Assembly: GCA_031002005.1 (NCBI GenBank)
Contig: JARYHS010008074.1
Coordinates: forward strand, 352,866,932 to 352,930,931
Direction of reading: 5' to 3'
Length of the DNA stretch: 64,000 nt
From: Vandiemenella viatica
Taxonomy: Eukaryota > Arthropoda > Insecta > Orthoptera > Morabidae
Both the position numbers and the translations under genes were made by a program. Positions 1-11,791 of the stretch are shown piece after piece; positions within the stretch are counted from its first letter, which is position 1; each line of letters starts with the position of its first letter. Under the pieces are notes generated by a model. That model was given only the letters and a program-made list of their open reading frames with translations. It ran no database searches and was not told where the DNA came from.

Positions 1-1836
1 TAATAACACCAGTGTAACTGCAGAGCGATTCGTGTTATTATTTCTGGACAAACCTGCAAGCCTTAACAATCAAACAGTAACAGCATAGCATCAGTGGCAG
101 ATCCCATTCACGTTATCTCTTGTGTATACGCCCTCACTTATCGCGATCAAGCAACCACATATTTTTATCGCAACATTCCATTGCTCCCAAGTACCTTCTT
201 ACTTCAAATGATTTCGAAGTTGACGAGGTATAGAGCCATAAGGGGAAAAATTATTTTTAAACGTACTTTTCTCTTTGGTATTCGTGTTAAAGAATCCCTG
301 ATAAATGATAGACTAACATTACGCAGATATTGATACTAAACAAGAAACATCTGCAACTAAGGAATATTCACCTCAAGTGTATTTATATCCCAAAGAATAG
401 TCGGGTAAAAATAGGTCTGCAAGCGGTAAATATCGAACGAACAATTTCACATGTAGCTTTCATATTGCACCTACTGTAAAATGTAGCGTAAATTACGACA
501 TATGCAATAAATTAAGTATAATCTTGGAATTCACAATGGATTCCGCAGTTGTTGATGAAATTATGCTAACCTGTCAGTTATAGGAAAAAAATCCACAGAT
601 TAACAGAATCAAACAGTTTGTAATCAGTGACACCAACATTTAAGTTAAAAGTTTAGCATACTACTACCAGTTCATTTAAGAGACTATTGCATTTTTTTTT
701 TAAAATATGATATAAATGATACTTGTCATTTCTTAAAACCCATTCACCGACGATTAAAATGCTTATAAAATATGACACAAACAAGCTTTTGTTGAGATTG
801 TATTCTTTTTTAGATATTTAACCCTTGTGCTATACCGGGTGCACACTGCTCAGTCGTAAACTGTATGAATCGGAACTAAAACAAACCTGGAATCTAACGA
901 ATAAATGTCATTTTGTCAACAGTATGACGGATATTTGTAGGCACCAAAAACTTTACTTTTTTGGGATAAATAGAAAGGAATATCAAGGCTTGGAACTGAA
1001 TTAAATCCAAACAAATGAGACACCCCAAATTAAATTATTCCTTTCTGTTAGACCGGGTAACTAACGAGTGTGTTGTTTTGTGAATGTTCCACTTTATAGT
1101 GTCTCATGAAACACTCTTTATGTACTTGAACACTCCCTCTGCAGTTCCCCTGTAAAGAGCAGCTTCTCGTAAACCTGACACCGGTAACAAAACGACGCGA
1201 CACTTATTACATTTTACGGCTGGTTTAACGTCTACTTAACCTCAAATATCTGTAGTCTCCTGGCACGAGAGACTAATCTTACATTTTTTTAAAAATATTT
1301 TTACTTTTCAACTGACAACGTTGTTTAAGTTAAGTAGTGAAAAGATGAGAATTTTAACCCATTGATGTTTGTAAATAAACTACCGCTTCAGCAGGGATCA
1401 GATCATTCCAAACATTTTCCCTGTCACATAGCGTTTTCCAGTTCGCAGGGCAGTCAACATAACTGAAAATTTATGCTAGAAGAATTAAGGCTACTGTTTT
1501 CATGTTGTTCCTGGAACCATTCACTGTGGGTTGACAACAAAGACAATCTATTTCCATCTATCACACACTAAGAAATAAGTTTCATTATCTGTTTTATGGG
1601 TTATGTTTCCGACTTGTAACCGCATGGCATAAGCATTTGTGTAGTTGCAAGTCTGAAACGTTACCCATAAATTAGTTATCATAGCAACTAAGAACCTGGG
1701 CCGAAAAAATCACCAAGTTTCATTATATTTTGTCTTTACAGATTTGCCGCTCCGTTTTTCTATTTTCTTTCTTAAGATAAAGCGAAACATACACGTACAT
1801 TTCGTGTAAGTGGGTAATGCTTTTAAAAGAGGGCAT
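1..1836. other. AT-rich spacer, nothing recognised
   Basis: No open frame with family resemblance, no RNA gene and no terminal-repeat structure was found. The 79-codon frame at 94-333 has no recognisable motif and is of a length expected by chance. Confidence 0.6.
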
Positions 1837-2053
1837 TTTTTTCTTTTGCTTATGGCTTTACGCCTCGTAGACGCAGAGGTCATTAGAGGCGGGAAAGTAC
1901 TGGGGACAAGGAACGGAAAGGAATTTGGCCATGGCCTATGGAAGGAACGATCCCGGCTATCACTTGGATTGATTTGGGGAAATCACGGAAAACCCAAATC
2001 TGGATGGCTGGACGTGAATTGGGAGGCCAGAGTGCTACCTCTCACCCTCGGTG
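1837..2053 (-). repeat. tRNA-derived SINE, family I, reversed copy
   Basis: Reading the minus strand, a tRNA-like head is followed by the family's body (CCAAATCTGG, GGTTTTCC and CCATGGCC remain visible in reverse) and a tail ending in the block that reads TTTACGCCTCG on the plus strand, next to a T-rich run. The head has drifted: its B box is damaged near 2015. The frame across it (1810-2067) is a by-product and not a gene. No clear target-site duplication is visible. Confidence 0.75.
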
Positions 2054-2780
2054 CTGGCATACAGTAAGTGTATGGTCAGATGAATACTAACATGTGGTTA
2101 GCTTAGCTCCCGTAATTATGCTCATCGCTTATGAATTAATGTTTCCGCAAATATTTGTCGCACACAGACACTAGGACGTCTCGTTGAAACAAGACAAATT
2201 TGTTTGAGAGAATCGGAGTATGTAAACATACATAGCAGTCTCGAGATAAAAGTGTTTTACTCTTCCTATACTGTTTTGAAAACTGTAAATTTTAAATTAA
2301 CTTCTCCAGTAGTAGCTAGAAAGTAGATATTACTTGATACGGAATTAAAAACCAAAAAAATTAACATTTGAGACGAGACATCAAGTCCACCTAGTTATAG
2401 TATATTACAATAAAAGTAGAAAACTGGTGCAGACCGCTCTTGTTTGTAGTATTAAGTCTTCCACGTTCATGTTTTGGAACTTGTAAAAGCGAAAATCTTT
2501 GCTCTGCAGACCGTGGAAACTTATAACAGCGGCTGCATGCCATGTTCCCGTCACAAACACAGCAATTGATCCAGTTTCTCGCTACGTGTAATTAAAGTCT
2601 TCCGGAGTTTGAAATGGTCACATTATACAGATTCAGAGAAAAGATATGATTTATTAAACCAGTCACCGTGATGTGGAATGCTAGATTATATTATCCTTAA
2701 AATCTACTGTATTTAATTGTTGATGACAGTCGATAATCATCTATTTCAAACATGCTGACTCGCATTTGGAGTAGCTGTGT
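2054..2780. other. AT-rich spacer
   Basis: No coding, RNA or terminal-repeat signal seen. Confidence 0.5.
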
Positions 2781-2783
2781 TAA

Positions 2784-3145
2784 GGGAGCGTCCATAAACC
2801 ACGTAGCTCCATTTTGGCCTCCTGTGAACCCGTCCTCCCCCCACGTAGCCCGACTTGGCTTTTGCTCTAATCCGCCCACCCCTCCTCTCCCACATAGCAC
2901 GTAGCTTTTTTCCCTATCGATTTCAGAAGACATTTTGCACTGTTTTTCTCTTGTCAGACTATTGTAAATTACATCGGAGATAATTAAACACGGAAATAAA
3001 TATTCACATGCTGTTGTGTGTTCTGTTCCTTATTTTATTTGTTACAAATTATATGAATAAGAAGCTACGTGGCTTGGCTTGAAACCCCCCCCCCTCCCCA
3101 CCCACGTAGCCCAGCATACCCCTTTTCCCTTTTTTTTTTTTTTTT

Positions 3146-3181
<36 letters not shown>

Positions 3182-3210
3182 ACGGCGCCACGTAGTTTAT
3201 GGACGCTCCC
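2784..3210. mobile_element. PIF/Harbinger-type MITE, family A, copy 1
   Basis: Terminal inverted repeats start GGGAGCGTCCATAAAC on the left and close with TTTATGGACGCTCCC on the right. A 3-bp TAA duplication flanks them (2781-2783 and 3211-3213). TWA duplications are the signature of PIF/Harbinger elements. The inside has no coding capacity; it holds C-rich subterminal tracts, repeated CACGTAG words and a long T run. The same internal blocks recur in reverse in 36995-37393 and partly in 40830-41015, which shows that this is a family. Superfamily assignment rests on the duplication and terminal GGG, not on a transposase. Confidence 0.75.
3130..3180. repeat. Poly(T) tract inside MITE A1
   Basis: About 50 thymines with one interrupting G (3146). 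The other family copies lack it, so it probably expanded after insertion. Confidence 0.9.
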
Positions 3211-3213
3211 TAA

Positions 3214-3901
3214 TTGCTACACTATTATCTATAGAATTTTACGTAGTATCAGAGCCTGTAATTGGCGTCATACTATATTTTTTTCCTTCTATTTATACCT
3301 ACATATTCCATTATTCTGGGAAGTGAAAGCTCTTGAGACTGGAGACAGAACTTTTAAAACTTTGAATAAATTAATAATCGCTGATTCGTCCCGAGTTAGG
3401 GCCCCATATTTCCGTCCCCGACCTCGAACTTGTACGGAAGTGGAAAGTTCCGGACCATCCCTCGCTGTTAGCACAGTTCAAAATCTGTCTCTGCTGCGTT
3501 TATTTCCAATTTTCCGTCTATTAAGTAAGTATGTAAACAAGGAGGTGGTAGTAGCCCTGACGTTTTGGCTCAGATATACTGTTTGAATGTGCCTGCATTA
3601 TTAGTCTATCTAAATGTTTATTTAAACTTCTGCTCTATCTGTCAATTTACATATTTCTTCTTTTCTTTCTTCTGCTTTACGGCCGCATGCCCTTGCTGAC
3701 GCCGACTGCCAGGGCGTACCACGTACTAGCTGAGGAAGTCAAGTGCTGCCATCTGTCTGCGAAATGTGTACCTTTGTTCTGTGTGTGATAAGTGCATTTT
3801 TTGTTTGTGAAATGTGTAGTTTATGAGGCATTTGCCTTGACGGCTACGGAAAAACACGCGCACAAATAATGTCAGTTCTTTTTATACGTCAGTTTCTTAT
3901 A
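3214..3901. other. Spacer
   Basis: The 135-codon frame at 3179-3586 begins inside the MITE's poly(T) and inverted repeat and has no family resemblance, so it is not called as a gene. Slightly GC-richer stretches occur near 3390-3480 and 3680-3740 without identifiable content. Confidence 0.5.
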
Positions 3902-3909
3902 GTCTAGAT

Positions 3910-4209
3910 CAGGGATGGCCAACCCAAATGATCTAGCGGGCCACTTTGGAAGTGCATCATAACTCCGCGGGCTGCATATAAAATTATATGTCCCCACTAG
4001 ATACATTTGTTTGGAGTGAAACGTGAGTTATTATTGTGTTTACTATTATTCTTACACGTAAACATAGATAATATAGTATTAATGATACTAAGTGCACTTT
4101 GTGAAGAAATATATAACACTACAAATGAAATATAAAAAAATATTTTCTAAAAGTGTGATGAATCTCGCGGGCCAGAAAAATGTTAAAGGCCGCGTGTTGG
4201 CCACCCCTG
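3910..4209. mobile_element. hAT-type MITE with perfect 8-bp duplication
   Basis: The element begins CAGGGATGGCCAAC and ends GTTGGCCACCCCTG, an inverted repeat of about 14 bp with one mismatch. It is flanked on both sides by the identical octamer GTCTAGAT (3902-3909 and 4210-4217). An 8-bp duplication and CAGGG termini are diagnostic of hAT elements. The 300-bp interior is AT-rich with GCGGGCC words near both ends and has no transposase. It is a non-autonomous element; the intact duplication suggests a moderately recent insertion. Confidence 0.9.
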
Positions 4210-4217
4210 GTCTAGAT

Positions 4218-4751
4218 TGAAGAATAATGCGAGGAGACAGTAACGTCCGTGGAATTGTGCGTCGTGTGGTATCACATCTGTAGGAGAATTCCAGAGGAAA
4301 CAAGAAAGATAGCTTGGGTTAAACACTGCTGGCCGACCGGAGACAAGACTGATATTTACTCCATAGTGGAAATGTAAATCTGTTGGTATCGACTGATATA
4401 ACATACTTCTTAGGACATGTCGACTCAGTAAATCTGTGTTTTGAAACCTCACATAAAATCCTCCAGCGAATGGATCGAGATCGTAGATTCTTCTTTATAA
4501 GAAAAAAGCGGATACAAAGACTACCAAAGGATGAAAATGATTGAAAACACGAAAGCATTTATGTAAACTATTGGAATTCGATAGAAAAACGGCCAAAAAC
4601 ATTTTTTATCAGTTGTCAAAAAGCAAGATGCTAACATACTTTCAAGAAATAGTACTACGTTCATTTACTAAGAAATTAAGTTACTGGTCTTGAGGTAAGT
4701 TGTTAACAGCAGAAAGGCAAAGAGAACTTTGTTCTCTGTTTTCTTTATTCC
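4218..4751. other. Spacer
   Basis: Overlapping minus-strand frames of 70-90 codons (4088-4558) have no recognisable domain and partly run through the hAT MITE. Nothing else seen. Confidence 0.5.
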
Positions 4752-4955
4752 CAAGTGAAGCCTGGGAGGCGGTACCTTTTTTAGCCGACCTAACCTGAGG
4801 GAATAGGGACCGGGAAAGAATTTAGTCATGGCCTTTAAAAGAAACCATCCCGGCATGACTACGGAAAACCATGGAAAACAGTAGTCGGGATGGCCGAAGG
4901 GGGAACCCCCGTTCTCCGGAATACCAGGTTGGAGAGCAATATTGCCCACTACCCA
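4752..4955 (-). repeat. Diverged SINE family I relic, reversed
   Basis: Scattered matches to the SINE body survive on the minus strand: the GGGACCGGG / AAGGAATT-like block, CATGGCCTTT, the ATCCCGGCAT block and CATGGAAAA. The head region (4880-4950) no longer matches a tRNA. Old and rearranged. Confidence 0.55.
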
Positions 4956-4957
4956 CG

Positions 4958-5025
4958 GCCGGCGCTATGAATTTCGGGCCGAGTACTTTTGACCCGCTTA
5001 CCCTCCACCCCCCCTGGTAAGAGTA
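4958..5025. mobile_element. Fragment of the 46733-type hAT MITE
   Basis: The sequence GGCCGGCGCTATGA followed by CGGGCC, a TACTTTTGA-like block and a C-rich stretch matches the left 70 bp of the hAT MITE at 46733-46948 in order. The CAGG terminus and the right end are absent, so this is a partial copy. Confidence 0.5.
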
Positions 5026-6656
5026 TGAAACTTTCCTTTGCATTTAACGAAGGAAGGGAATGTGCAGGACTGAACAGCACTCGTGCTGATAATACTTCAG
5101 TAATAATGTTAAAGGAAAGGAAACGGATGTCGTACAGAGTACGTCTCTAATTCCCTTTTCTACATTCAGACTTCCAGACTACAATCTGGACCTGGAATTG
5201 TACAAATGACCAGTGAGTGAGATTGTGCTTTAGTTGTTAGTTCTCGCTCATTAAGAATTCTGTTGAAAGTATTAGGCATTCCGTTACCTAACTTGACCTA
5301 TTACGCAGTCGGTAGGCATCAGAAGAAATTTCCAGACTCGAATCAAGCGTCTTCCCATGTATAACACGTATACACGGAAGCTAACTCTTCTTGCTCATAT
5401 ATTTCTAATGTGTTGAGTTAATGTGGCCGGTAGCAGAGAAGGATCTGTTAAAAGCGAAACAAAAACTAGCAAGATATGTATAACAAACTACGAAAAAAAA
5501 TTAATTTTCTGTTCTTGACGTCTCAGCTGAGGTCATCGGGCATGTAGAACTCTCTAAGCCTCTAAAGTCTCAGCTACTTCGTGTCTTGTTGACGTAAGAA
5601 GAGCAAAGGTTGTTGACTTCAAGAACCGGTTAATACAACGAACAACTTAATCATTCTCTTATAATTAATTTCATACCTTTCTTCAACAACAAAATTTAAT
5701 TAATCTTCTCTTCACAAATTCAGTTCTATAAATTTATTTTACTCAGCCATTACGCCAACTTAACAGATAAAGCGTAAGTTTCGTATTTGGGAATTACATG
5801 TAGTCTTGATGCAAAGTTTCAGGCACTTTTTATAGCGCACCAGTCTTCCACGAAATTTCTGATTATATTTTACATGAATTCTGGAAATCTTGAGCGTGAA
5901 AGATTCAAAAGTATAAGAATTTTGTAAGTTTAATTTTCTTTTTTAATAACTACAAAATTAATTGTAGATAGAATTCTGACAGGAAACATCACACTCGAGA
6001 ATTTATTACAATGTGCCATTTTTCTTTCCAGTATCACTCAGACCAGAGATACGTTTGTCTATTGAACGAAGCTACCGTTTCGAAAATGAACGGGTTTAAA
6101 ATATAAGTTGGATTTAACGCTATACATGTTTGTTTACATTCCCCGTTTGCAGACACTACGTATTGATAACAATATTGACAATGAGTATCACTGGACTGAA
6201 CTCAAGCCAATACAGGTTTCTAACTGAATGGGTTCGTTTCTCGTTTGGACAGCAGTTAGACTCGTACACTTTCTCGTGCGACCGCCGGTTCCGCTGGCTT
6301 TAGTCCTGAAGCGTACTTGAAGTGAAATGCATTCTACATGCAGGTGGTCACTCCAGAAACGAAGAGAGTAAGAACTTTTTCTCTTCAGTCAACATTTCTA
6401 CTGCCACACAAAATAAGAGAAACTTCGTAGTGAGATATTCTTTTTTTTCCTTTAAGTACACACTATATTTTTATAGCCAACGTTCAACTAATGTTCCAAA
6501 TTTTATAATAATACTAATCCAGATACTTCAAATTAAACGATAACAATCTATTCTGAAATTTTTCTGATGACTTTAATGTTGTTTCGCCTGCAAGGATCTG
6601 GTAATTCAAATGCGTAAATTGCTTCTCCTGAGTACATTAAGATGTAGCTGCCGGCC
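5026..6656. other. AT-rich spacer
   Basis: No coding or structural signal identified. The 73-codon frame at 6322-6543 is unremarkable. Confidence 0.5.
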
Positions 6657-6720
6657 TTGGTAGCACAGGGCTAAACGGTTACCAGTTCGAGTCCAGCCAA
6701 GAGATTTAAGGTAGGTTTTC
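6657..6720 (+). repeat. tRNA-like SINE head (possible)
   Basis: An A-box-like TAGCACAGGG is followed about 15 bp on by a B-box-like AGTTCGAGTCC (6684-6694). The spacing is shorter than in a normal tRNA and no cloverleaf closes, so it may be a decayed SINE head and not a tRNA gene. A similar lone B-box-like AGTTCGATTCC occurs at 7121-7131. Confidence 0.3.
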
Positions 6721-7990
6721 TGTGCGTATTATTATCTTGTATAAACAGAAAGGCAATCGAAAATTAATACACAAGATGATCACATAAAACGTTATAGCTG
6801 GCTGAATGGTTTAAGGAACGAAAGACAAAAAATATAAATACCTTCAGTGGTTGTTCAAGCTTATGACAATTTCGTTGTGAATCTAAAATGTACTGAAATC
6901 AGAAAAACATACTTTTTAAAACTTATTTGGTAAATTTAGTTACTTAAACCAGACACTGTTTTGATCGTTGTATGTAAGCATTACATTACGAACTAGAGAA
7001 TTACAATCTCAGCATTTAAAATGTGGAAAAACTTCTTCGTTGATGCAGTTGCTGTGTACAAGCGTTTACTGGATAGGCTGTAGAGAATAACTGTTTGCTG
7101 TGCAGTATTGTTGCCCTGCCAGTTCGATTCCATCCTGAGAGACGGCTGGTAAATTAACTGCCATGATCATCTTGCGGAAGCTTAGCTGTGACATCAAGTA
7201 TAAAAAATACAAAAATTTAAAGCAACAGATCTTTTGCATTGCAAAATCAACAAAATACCTTTTTTGAAAAATAAATAAAATTGTACCACGATAGGTTGGT
7301 GCGAAAATTTTCTGATCAGTTTGCCTATTTATTCAAAATTCTTAAATTATATATATCTATATACTTTTGAAACAGTTCTAATGAGGAATAATAACATGGT
7401 AATTGCCAGCTTACGTGTCTGTTCAATCAGATTCTTGAAGATTGCCCTGTATTTTATAACGTATTATATTGCGAGAAACAGCACGAACTAAGAGGGATTG
7501 AGTTCAGCCGTGTTGTGAATGCATAATACTGTTATTTCGTTCAACAGGCGACGGAATATTTCCGCAATAATCTTAACTCTAGCAAGTTGATACTAAGCAT
7601 TAGTAAGCTGGAAGCACTTCGTGGTTGATACCAAACTGAAAGTATATACAACTTAGAACAAAGTGGGATAGCAGTCATTCCGTTGTAACGTTGCTTGGCG
7701 ATTCGGATCCCGGTCCGGATAACTGTATTTAGACATCAAGAAATCGCTTATGAGACCTGTGTGGGTAATTTTTCTGTATGATTCGTTGGTAGATTCACTG
7801 TGTTCTTTTTGAAGCAACTCTCCAAAATTCGGCATAAAAGTAGCTCTTAAAAGTGGGATACTCACACTATCGGAGAATGGGATTCTCTATTCAGGGTGAG
7901 GGTAAGTGGATGCCAAAAACAACTTTTACTCGCTGCTTGAAGATCCTTTTGAAATCACAAAACCAATAGTGGATTGCTGTGGTATCAAAA
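6721..7990. other. AT-rich spacer
   Basis: Only a lone B-box-like motif (7121-7131) and short unremarkable frames, including 7653-7865 on the minus strand, were seen. Confidence 0.5.
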
Positions 7991-8240
7991 AGTACATATA
8001 GACATGGCTCAGAGTGTTGGTGGTGTCTGAGGGCCGGGTTGCGATGTATTTTGTGCGGTGTATTGCAGCAGGCGGAAATAACTTCACCTCCCGCCATAAA
8101 GGCGAGCTTACTGCTTGTGTGTGGGTGGCCACTACCTGTCTGGCTGCCTTCCAAGCTGGGTCGAGGTCATATTGCTGCAGTATAGACCCAACGGACTATG
8201 CCACTAGTGACAGCATCCGTGCACACAACGGCTTTTAGAA
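7990..8240. other. GC-richer island, unassigned
   Basis: About 250 bp are clearly richer in GC than the surroundings and open in several frames on both strands (for example 7979-8185 and 8014-8238 on plus, 7891-8154 on minus). I recognise none of the translations. Openness in opposing frames argues for composition, not a gene; a short exon, an old repeat or a regulatory segment are all possible. Confidence 0.3.
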
Positions 8241-9141
8241 GGTTTTCTGTTAAACTATCCGTACCTGAAAACTAGGCACTAAGCAAATGGAATAACTGTA
8301 TGTATGATAGCAGAGATTAGTGACACACGTTCCCTTATGTTAACATTATCGTCTTTGGCTAACAGCCCCTCCACACAACATTGAGTTCTAGAAATACATG
8401 AACCAAAAACGATATGGACGTATAGATAGTTCAATGTAAATGTCTGTTCAAATTATTGTTTATACTGCAGCAGAATACATGCAATAAAAAACAAATGATG
8501 ACATTCGTTTCTTCACCCAATTAACAGTAATTGCAGAAATATGTTACAGTACACGATACCCTAAAAATATCAATATGAAAGTTAGTTAGTAGGTAAGTCA
8601 GTACCGTACATCTTCAACAGATACACCCAACTTCTGACGCTGGTTACCAAGCTATGTATACAATTTCCAAACAGCTGTAAGTTCCTGTATTCCTTTTCTT
8701 TGCTAACACCAAACTTTAAAGTCGCTATTTACCTTTTTATCCGAAAGTCTGAGACAAGAATTCATTCACATATTAGATTGAACTATGAAGTTCCTGCTTA
8801 AATTTTATTCCATTATCTAACGTATTCCAACGAACAATTAATAAATTAGCGACAAATTTTGTTCGCCTATGTATATTAGACAGTGAATTATATTGTCTAA
8901 GGAAGTTATGAGAGGCTATTTACCGAATTCAAAACGTACTTCACTAGAGAAACGACTAAACTGCTTCTTCATCGTAGCACGAACGTATTAATGAGATACT
9001 ACCATGTTTCAAGGAATGCTAAAACATGGTAAAAATAACGCACAGCCTAGCAGCTTAGTAACTTTAGCGATATCAGATGCTCATGTGGCCATTCCGTCGA
9101 CAGAGTAAGAAACCCAACAAGCGCAATGATGTGTCTTAAGA
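8241..9141. other. AT-rich spacer
   Basis: No supported feature. Confidence 0.5.
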
Positions 9142-9390
9142 CAGACTGGCGGCGCAAGAACTAAATTTGATGTGGGAAATATAAGTTTTGCGAGGCTCTC
9201 TGGTGGCGCAAGAGGGCGGAATTTATAAAGAAATTTTTCTTGAACCTGTCAAATTTTTATTCATAAAAATGAAATATTCTTCACTGTACTACCATCATAT
9301 TAATAGATAACAGTAAGGAACTAAATAAATGGAAATTTACTGCTCTTAGCCTTAGTGAATTCTATAATCCTGCTTAGATTCTATATCTGT

Positions 9391-9579
9391 TCAACTGATA
9401 AAAATTCCAAGGGTGAAAGTCTTTGCTGACCCATTGTACATAGTTTTTTTTTTTATTAATTTTAATTTTGAAAAGCTCCTTTCAGCGCAGAATGTACTTT
9501 CTGGTATGATTAACAAAATTTGCATTACAATCACCGCTTCTGGTTCCCAATTATGTTTTTCGCGAATAATGTAATCCAC
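9391..9579 (-). pseudogene. hAT transposase C-terminal relic (ZMYM1-like)
   Basis: The minus-strand frame carries IPESTFCAERSFSKLKLIK, a close match to the C-terminal dimerisation region of ZMYM1-like hAT transposases, where an IP..TASAERSFSKLK-type signature is typical. In the intact family this helix-rich segment lets transposase monomers assemble. Here only about 60 residues survive; the zinc finger, DUF4371 and catalytic parts are absent upstream (9580-9780). To the left, CAGACTGGCGGCGC at 9142 could be a worn hAT terminus, since the C-terminus of such elements lies within a few hundred bases of one end. Call is firm for the motif, weak for the element's limits. Confidence 0.7.
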
Positions 9580-9622
9580 AGTTTCCGTCTAGAACTAGGA
9601 ACTTTTATAAAAGAAATAAGTT

Positions 9623-9625
<3 letters not shown>

Positions 9626-9655
<30 letters not shown>
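9626..9655. repeat. Poly(A) run
   Basis: Thirty uninterrupted adenines. It lies outside the hAT relic and could be the tail of a lost retroposon, but no retroposon body is recognisable beside it. Confidence 0.9.
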
Positions 9656-9656
<1 letters not shown>

Positions 9657-11038
9657 ATTAACGTAAAGGTATATGTTTCTAAAACTTTTTTCCTTCCCTT
9701 AGGAATGCACAAGATTTAACCATTGAGCAAAGACAGAATATATCACATTAATAAAGAGGAAACTGGAGATGACGCTAACAACTATACTTACGTGTCCCAG
9801 CGAGAAATTGTCACCGGAGCGTGCGCTCCTTCTTAATTAAATTAAATCTCTCGATCATGCCTGAGACACATTTAATTTTCTGTTGCAGGTGAGTGTTCCG
9901 CTGTTTGGAATGCGCTGATCAGAGCTCGGCGACAAGATTTGGCCTGCTAAGGTAATGACTCCTGCTAAACATTCATCTTGTCAGTGTGAGGTATATGATG
10001 ATAATAAGTGAACTCAGTCTGTCCAATCAGTGATAGAGAACATTTAACAGCTATATCTTTGGACTGGAGTTAAAAATCAGATTTGGTCAACCACATTTAG
10101 ATTTTTTTCAATAGTATGTCGAAATTGATTTAGAATATTTCTCGGCTGTCTCCTTAAGACTAACTATAGCCATTGATGCCTGTAGGTACCACCATGTTTA
10201 ACTGTAAAGCACTAAACTAGTTCTCATAGGGTGTACATGTTTGCAATGCAGGCCTTCTTAAATCTATATCTTCCTCCTTCGATTTAGGACATACTTCTCG
10301 TGTTTCGATCAGAATATTAGGAGAGACAGTTTGTAAACAAGTTTCCACGTGAGAGTTGGAATGAATTACCAATTTCCCATTTTCTCAAACTGATCGTTGA
10401 CGTTAAATGATTCTGAAATGGAAGCAACAGTTTCTGAAAACTGACTGGTGTCGACCATACATTACAATACCTTCAGAAAATTTAGGTAACATAAAATATA
10501 TATATAAAAAATGTGATTATTTCTATCTACAAAAAAATATAAGTTCCTTAGGTCATTCTGTACATTTATTAACCACTAAAAATCAACCAAATGAATCTCT
10601 GATCAAGCCTTAGAAGTTTCGATACCACGATCGTTCATCGTGTTTAATAATATTAGTACAGACAGCTGAAGAGAAACTATCATCGTGGCTTTGCTTTTTG
10701 TAATTTCTGTTATCAGATCTTTAAAGACCATAATGTACTACTTTAAATGAGGTAAGAATTTGAAACGCGTACAAGATGTTTCTGTATGTGTGTATACATT
10801 AAACATAGGTATACATTCATAGACATGGTCATCCTTAGCGAACACAACGTACAACTCCCTCGTATCTCAAATTATAGTCTAAGCCGTTACACAAGTTGCT
10901 CATCAATATATGTTAGATGGACATTTTCTAGGACAGAATCATGTTGGTTTTGAAACTTGCTCCTATACCAACACTGCGTGATTTCAAAGTCGTGAAAAAG
11001 CTAAAATTTGACTCTATTAGAATCGTTATGATTATATA
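9656..11038. other. AT-rich spacer
   Basis: The frame 10407-10613 has low-complexity lysine/isoleucine composition and no family. Nothing else supported. Confidence 0.5.
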
Positions 11039-11040
11039 TA

Positions 11041-11789
11041 CAGGGTGTTTCAAAAAGGACTTTACAACTATGAAAATTCATATAAATTTTATGAAACAAG
11101 GTACAGAGCTGGTTTTGGTGTTGTTTTAAAGGAAAGCACTTCAAGTTTTTTTACCTTAAACTAAAGATGTTCGATGTGGCTTCCGTTGGTTATTCTATAG
11201 ACATCCCATCGGTAGTCGATTTCTTCCCAGACTCGCACTAGCATTTCAGGTGTAACTTGCTCTGCAGCAGCGTAAATTCTTGCTCTAAGTTCAGGTAGAG
11301 TGGCCGGCAAAGGAGGTACGTACACCATATCTTTTATGAAACCCCAGAAGAAAAAATCTAGCGGTGTCAGGTCTGGGGAACGGGGGGGCCATGCAATTGG
11401 CGCATCACGGCCAATCCATTGACCTGGAAAGCGGACATTGAGAAAATCCCGGACGTCAGTCATATAGTGTTGTGGTGCGCCATCTTGCATAAAGAAAACA
11501 TCTTTATGGATCTTTAGCGTACTTGGTACGAAAATTACGCTGAACTGTTGTCGCAGACTTCGATTCTTCAAACCAAAACACACAGCTAGCACGCTCGGGT
11601 CCAGTGAAGGCAGCCATCTTTAAAGTAACTGCCACTAGCGCTTGTGCGGCGCGATTAGGCACTAGCGGACTACGCGAGTCAAAACTTGAAGAGTTTTCCT
11701 TTAAAACAACACCAAAACCTGCTCTGTACCTTGTTTCATAAAATTTATATGAATTTTCAAAGTTGTAAAGTCCTTTTTGAAACACCCTG
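11041..11789 (-). mobile_element. Mariner-type element, internally deleted
   Basis: The 749-bp element begins CAGGGTGTTTCAAAAAGG, ends with its reverse complement and sits between TA dinucleotides (11039-11040 and 11790-11791), the Tc1/mariner target. The inverted repeats are unusually long, about 109 bp each (11041-11149 and 11681-11789), with only about four differences. Between them lie the two ends of a transposase gene on the minus strand with the middle missing. The long, nearly identical arms beside a shattered gene suggest an element moved in trans. Confidence 0.92.
11161..11617 (-). pseudogene. Mariner/IS630-like transposase, N and C ends only
   Basis: The gene starts at 11617 on the minus strand with MAAFTGPERASCVFWF, resembling the helix-turn-helix N-terminus (DUF4817-like) of insect mariner relatives that bind the inverted repeats. 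After about 38 codons it jumps, with a change of frame near 11520, to the C-terminal catalytic half. That half contains FMQDGAPQHY (second catalytic Asp) and WPPRSPDLTPLDFFFWG (third acidic position). The segment that should hold the first catalytic Asp is deleted. The last residues, ending near 11161, look like the usual family C-terminus. It cannot make an active enzyme. Intact relatives are about 340-400 residues. Confidence 0.88.
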
Positions 11790-11791
11790 TA

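Noticed and set aside
3179..3586. 135-codon plus-strand frame
   Set aside because: It begins in the poly(T) and terminal repeat of a MITE, has no domain, and is overlapped by a minus frame.
6657..6720. Possible tRNA gene
   Set aside because: A- and B-box-like motifs are too close together and no acceptor stem closes.
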